Below, in pieces: positions 41,015 to 43,549 of a stretch of DNA of 43,549 bases. Position numbers and translations under genes: made by a program. The DNA lies in NCBI GenBank assembly GCA_905234835.1, contig CAJOIZ010000019.1, positions 1 to 43,549 of the forward strand. The letters are read 5' to 3'. Each line of letters opens with the position of its first letter. Position 1 is the first letter of the stretch. Origin of the DNA: Paludibacteraceae bacterium (GTDB taxonomy: Bacteria > Bacteroidota > Bacteroidia > Bacteroidales > Paludibacteraceae). A model generated the notes under the pieces. It saw only the letters and a program-made list of their open reading frames with translations. It was not told the origin of the DNA and searched no databases.

Positions 41015-41367
41015 TTGATGTTGCTTAAAGCATCTTTGGCAGCCTCGCGGTAGGCTACCGTCAGACCGCCTGTTCCTAATAGTGTCCCGCCGAAGTAACG
41101 GACCACCACTACTAATATATTGTCTCTCTTTTGGGCATCTATGGAGCGCAGGATAGGCAGCCCGGCTGTGCCGTGAGGCTCGCCGTCATCCTTCGTGCGC
41201 CATAAGTTCGCACCAAGACGGTACGCATAGCACACGTGACGGGCATCGTGGTATTGCTTCTTGTACTTGGCAATCAGTTCCTTCGCCTCATCCTCCGAGC
41301 CTATCCCCTCGGCGAATGCGAGAAACTTCGAACCCTTGCTCTTGTATAGTCCTTCACCTAATAGCAT
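41011..41367 (-). CDS. yigZ: YigZ/IMPACT-family protein, N-terminal domain only
   Basis: A 118-residue protein with the UPF0029 (IMPACT) fold: KSKGSKFLAFA, HDARHVCYAYRLG, DDGEPHGTAGLPIL and NILVVVVRYFGGTLLGTGGL are all diagnostic. The usual bacterial YigZ has about 200 residues with a second C-terminal domain (DUF1949); that domain is missing. The biological role of YigZ is not well known; the eukaryotic relative IMPACT modulates GCN2 signalling. Upstream of the ATG at 41367 lie seven degenerate copies of a 22-bp unit (41351-41513) containing AGGTGAAGG and ATG, and the last copy supplies the real start region and the first codons. A GTG at 41379 is a possible alternative start in frame. Confidence 0.88.
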   Translation of the reverse strand: MLLGEGLYKSKGSKFLAFAEGIGSEDEAKELIAKYKKQYHDARHVCYAYRLGANLWRTKDDGEPHGTAGLPILRSIDAQKRDNILVVVVRYFGGTLLGTGGLTVAYREAAKDALSNIK

Positions 41368-41513
41368 ATAACCCTTCACCTAATAGCATATAGTCCATTA
41401 CCTGACACCATATAGTCTTCGCCTAATAACATATAGCATATCGCATATAGCCTTTCACTTGATATCGTATAGCCTTTCACCTGATAGCATACAGTCTTTC
41501 ACTTGATATCGCG
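41351..41513 (-). repeat. 22-bp tandem repeats carrying RBS-plus-ATG units at yigZ
   Basis: Seven degenerate copies of a 22-bp unit that reads, on the minus strand, ATTAGGTGAAGGxxTATATGCT. One 14-base partial insertion lies at 41438-41451. The copy nearest the gene contains the yigZ start. Most copies keep ATG behind an AGGTGAAGG-like ribosome-binding sequence. Because 22 is not a multiple of 3, the ATG of the neighbouring copy (41389) is out of frame and codes MLLGEGLYAIR before a stop overlapping the start of yigZ. Confidence 0.8.
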
Positions 41514-41605
41514 CTTGGGAAAACACATTAGTGCAACTTGGCGGCAAAGGTACGCCCAAACCTGCAATTATACAAACAAAACATATATTTCTCTCGCTGA
41601 CCCCT

Positions 41606-41640
41606 TCAACTCCCCCCTCAACTCCCCCCTCAACACCCCC
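41606..41640. repeat. 12-bp tandem repeat TCAACTCCCCCC
   Basis: Two identical 12-bp copies (41606-41617, 41618-41629) and a third 11-base variant (41630-41640). A 16-bp word CTCCCCGTCATCCTCC follows twice, six bases apart. Confidence 0.75.
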
Positions 41641-41730
41641 ATAATACTCCCCGTCATCCTCCATAAATCTCCCCGTCATCCTCCTGCATCCAACTCTCAA
41701 ACATAGCCCGTCTTTCTCCCTATCTTTTCC

Positions 41731-41818
41731 AAAGGTCGCCCAAAGGTCGCCCATAGGTCACCCAAAGGTCGCCCATAGGTCGCGCATAAGTCAAACATAT
41801 GTCACCCGCAGGTCAAAG
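41731..41818. repeat. 11-bp tandem repeat AAAGGTCGCCC, eight units
   Basis: Eight adjoining 11-bp units from 41731 to 41818, the first and second identical and later ones with one to five changes (ATAGGTCACCC, ATAGGTCGCGC, ATAAGTCAAAC, ATATGTCACCC, GCAGGTCAAAG). The change rate rises along the array. Confidence 0.85.
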
Positions 41819-41828
41819 CAACTTCGCC

Positions 41829-41872
41829 CGTACTCGCATCGTACTCATGTCGTACTCGCACCGTACTAAATA
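41829..41872. repeat. 11-bp tandem repeat CGTACTCGCAT, four units
   Basis: Units at 41829-41839, 41840-41850, 41851-41861 and 41862-41872 share CGTACT and vary after it. An 8-bp pattern (TATCCCGC, AATCCCGG, TATTCCGT, AATCCCAT) lies at about 42088-42119. No gene is visible between 41514 and 42391; several open frames there look like chance. Confidence 0.8.
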
Positions 41873-42149
41873 TCCTACGAATATCCTTTCGCTCTCGGTT
41901 TGTTGTTAATTATGACCAAAGCGTCGTTCATTGTCCCGCATACCATGCTGGTTTGGATTGTGCTTTTCGTTGTATTGTCCCGTCTGAGAGACGGGTTCTG
42001 TTGTAAAATCCCTGCCTCCTTTTTCAGAATACCGAAGAAGATATTCGCTATCCCGAACTCCCGACAGAACGAAATACCGACCGAACGGTATCCCGCAATC
42101 CCGGTATTCCGTAATCCCATAACGCCTAACCCGACAAATTTGCAATTTG

Positions 42150-42250
42150 AAACTTGAAATCATAAATCATAAACCATAAACCATAAATTCGAAACTCTAA
42201 ACTCTCCACTCCCAAACTTCTCTCAACTTTCAACTCTCAACTTTCAACTA
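42150..42250 (+). repeat. CATAAAC / TCAACTN heptamer array
   Basis: CATAAAT and CATAAAC words (about 42161-42188) pass into TCAACTT/TCAACTC words (42215-42249), the same order as at 150-300. It ends directly at the promoter repeat of the KilA-N gene. Confidence 0.7.
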
Positions 42251-42254
42251 AAAT

Positions 42255-42306
42255 ATTTGCATATATCCCCATTTCTTTCGTACCTTTGCCGCCGTTAATC
42301 ATCCCG
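42255..42306 (+). repeat. 52-bp direct repeat with promoter, left copy
   Basis: Identical to 43426-43477 except for one base. It contains TTTG (42256-42259), a 21-bp spacer and TACCTTTG (42281-42288), a good promoter, followed by GCCGCCGTTAATCATCCCG. Confidence 0.9.
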
Positions 42307-42329
42307 TCCCTCTCCATGACATTAAACAG
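42304..42329 (+). repeat. Second flanking repeat, left copy
   Basis: CCGTCCCTCTCCATGACATT with the following AAAC recurs at 43261-43287 with one inserted C and one A-to-G change. The two copies lie in the leader and directly behind the KilA-N gene. Confidence 0.75.
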
Positions 42330-42391
42330 GAGAAAGTATTGACACTATTGGTCGCTCAAAAACAATTTTGAACCAGTCAAAATTACCGCTT

Positions 42392-43252
42392 ATGGGCAAA
42401 CTCAAGTCGGACATATTGCATGTACAAGGTATAGACGTGGGTATTTATACCGAGGATTACCGCAATGAATACATCTCTTTGACGGATATTGCCCGTTTCC
42501 GTAATAGCGATGACCCGCGTTTTGCCATTCAGAACTGGATGCGAAACCGCAATACGATTGAGTTTCTCGGGCTTTGGGAGAGTTTGCACAACCCGGATTT
42601 TAACCGTGTGCAATTCGACACGTTTAGAACGGAATCCGGCCTCAACCGTTTTGTCATGACTCCTTCCAAATGGATTGAAATGACAGGTGCTATCGGTATT
42701 GCGACCAAGGCCGGACGGTATAACGGCGGTACGTACGCGCATAGTGATATCGCGATGGAATTCGCTTCTTGGATTTCTGCGGAGTTCAAACTCTATCTGA
42801 TGAAAGATTACCGGCGTCTCAAGTTTGACGAGAACTCAAGGTTGTCTTTGTCTTGGAACTTGAACAGGGAGATTTCCAAACTCAACTACAGGGTACACAC
42901 GGACGCTATTCAGCAGAATTTATTGCCGCCGGATTTGACAAAAGAGCAACAGTCCTATGTCTATGCTGATGAAGCCGATGTTCTCAATGTGGCTTTGTTT
43001 GGTATGACAGCAGCGCAATGGAGAAAACTTAATGCCGGCAAGAAAGGCAATATCCGCGATTACGCGACATTACAACAATTGCTTGTATTAGCGAATATGG
43101 AATCGTACAATGCATTGCTCATTGAGCAAAAGCAACCGCAGACAGTTCGTTTGCAGGCACTTCGCGCTATGGCGGTCAAGCAACTGCAAACGCTTTCAAC
43201 CTTGGATATTACAGGTCTTCCTCAGTTACCTGATAGCCAACTGATGGCATAA
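42392..43252 (+). CDS. KilA-N domain protein
   Basis: A 286-residue protein with a KilA-N DNA-binding domain in residues about 1-140: KLKSDILHVQGIDVGIYTED, EYISLTDIARFRNSDDPRF, IQNWMRNRNTIEFLGLWE and GRYNGGTYAHSDIAMEFASW, EFKLYLMKDYRRLK. This N-terminal module is found in phage and mobile-element proteins and binds nucleic acid. The C-terminal half (about 150-270) is helical with a stretch like AQWRKLNAGKKGNIRDYA. Bacteroidales carry many such proteins alone between repeats. The start ATG at 42392 matches the family start (MGKLKSDI); a TTG eight codons upstream is in frame. It is flanked by direct repeats that include a promoter. No integrase or other phage gene is in the window. Its regulatory role is unknown. 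Confidence 0.88.
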   Translation: MGKLKSDILHVQGIDVGIYTEDYRNEYISLTDIARFRNSDDPRFAIQNWMRNRNTIEFLGLWESLHNPDFNRVQFDTFRTESGLNRFVMTPSKWIEMTGAIGIATKAGRYNGGTYAHSDIAMEFASWISAEFKLYLMKDYRRLKFDENSRLSLSWNLNREISKLNYRVHTDAIQQNLLPPDLTKEQQSYVYADEADVLNVALFGMTAAQWRKLNAGKKGNIRDYATLQQLLVLANMESYNALLIEQKQPQTVRLQALRAMAVKQLQTLSTLDITGLPQLPDSQLMA

Positions 43253-43260
43253 ATAAATAG

Positions 43261-43287
43261 CCGTCCCCTCTCCATGACGTTAAACCT
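43261..43287 (+). repeat. Second flanking repeat, right copy
   Basis: CCGTCCCCTCTCCATGACGT with TAAAC; see the left copy at 42304-42329. The segment 43288-43425 that follows has a small CGTTG/CAACG hairpin and no gene. Confidence 0.7.
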
Positions 43288-43425
43288 AAGAGCGTTGAGG
43301 CTGGCAACGTAAAAAAGCAGTTACAGCAAAGGCGTTTGTTGAATGTTGTTTGCGTCCGGCAAATCGCCCATTTAACGAAGAACGACACCCCAACCGCCTG
43401 ATAAAGACAGAAAAATCACATCCCG

Positions 43426-43477
43426 ATTTGCATATATCCTCATTTCTTTCGTACCTTTGCCGCCGTTAATCATCCCG
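43426..43477 (+). repeat. 52-bp direct repeat with promoter, right copy
   Basis: One mismatch to 42255-42306. TTTG (43427-43430) and TACCTTTG (43452-43459) place a promoter about 70 bases before the ATG at 43531. Confidence 0.9.
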
Positions 43478-43530
43478 CTTGGGATTTCCGTGCAGATTTA
43501 ACAAATCACTAACCGACAGGAGGAAACAAT

Positions 43531-43549
43531 ATGAGTACAGTTGCTATGC
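43531..43549 (+). CDS. Start of an unidentified gene, cut by the window end
   Basis: ATG at 43531 is preceded by AGGAGGAAACAAT, an unusually strong ribosome-binding site for this genome, and by the promoter in the right 52-bp repeat. Only MSTVAM is visible, so the product cannot be named. It is probably another gene controlled by a copy of the promoter that also drives the KilA-N gene. Confidence 0.5.

Noticed and set aside
41731..41872. CRISPR array
   Set aside because: Repeats are 11 bp and adjoining, with no unique spacers of 25-40 bp and no cas genes.
41900..42157. 85-codon + strand frame and the opposing minus-strand frame
   Set aside because: Neither shows domain features; the second half consists of short 8-bp repeats. 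No start signal was seen.
42255..43477. Insertion sequence or prophage
   Set aside because: The KilA-N gene is flanked by direct repeats but there is no transposase, terminal inverted repeat, integrase or other phage gene in the window.

Overview
The window looks like chromosomal DNA of an uncultured, probably gut-associated member of the Bacteroidales (Bacteroidetes). Evidence: promoters follow the Bacteroidetes pattern (TTTG, about 20 bp, TAnnTTTG); the genes include lpxD-lpxC-lpxA, a NtrY-like kinase, dipeptidyl peptidases of families M49 and S9, a DUF4468 protein, a PIN module with a Bacteroidales-type antitoxin, and large BspA/DUF285 and InlB-repeat surface proteins. No species can be named from the sequence.

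Layout. 1-1900: composite palindromes, a heptamer array, a PIN-type toxin-antitoxin pair (370-977) and a promoter followed by strong hairpins (candidate structured RNA, 1556-1900). 1904-6592 (-): giant BspA/DUF285 surface protein. 6824-7165 (+): secG. 7219-11114 (-): M49 peptidase, a compact aroA and a glycosyltransferase lacking the start of its fold. 11296-11385 (-): tRNA-Ser(GCT). 11540-18180 (+): small lipoprotein and a 2038-residue M6-type metalloprotease. 18267-29264 (-): nine tightly packed genes, lpxD, lpxC, lpxA, GT2, S9 peptidase, sugar MFS transporter, ROK kinase, polysaccharide deacetylase and histidine kinase, combining lipid A synthesis with peptide and sugar use. 29265-30853: repeat-rich region with a broken surface-protein gene and an ATPase relic. 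30854-32189 (+): a 57-residue protein coupled to a retropepsin-like protease, then a DUF4468 protein. 32190-32930: palindromes and a 34-residue ORF. 32931-36118 (+): CPA2 antiporter and a TPR-like protein. 36066-41367 (-): yigZ, acyltransferase, coaD, S41 peptidase, Ig-like lipoprotein, pnuC. 41368-43549: repeat arrays, a KilA-N gene between duplicated promoter segments, and the first codons of another gene.

The most unusual aspect is the intergenic DNA. It carries four kinds of short repeat: (i) composite palindromes whose arms differ between copies but stay complementary; (ii) TCAACTN heptamer arrays, always with the same strand, which are open in all three frames on one strand and closed in all three on the other, and which end one gene and read into a broken one; (iii) 11-bp and 12-bp tandem arrays; and (iv) 22-bp arrays in 5' leaders, one of which copies a ribosome-binding site plus ATG in front of yigZ.

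The best candidates for undescribed systems are the 57-residue/retropepsin pair, the KilA-N cassette flanked by 52-bp promoter duplications, and the composite palindrome family. All functional statements rest on motif recognition by eye; no database search was run.
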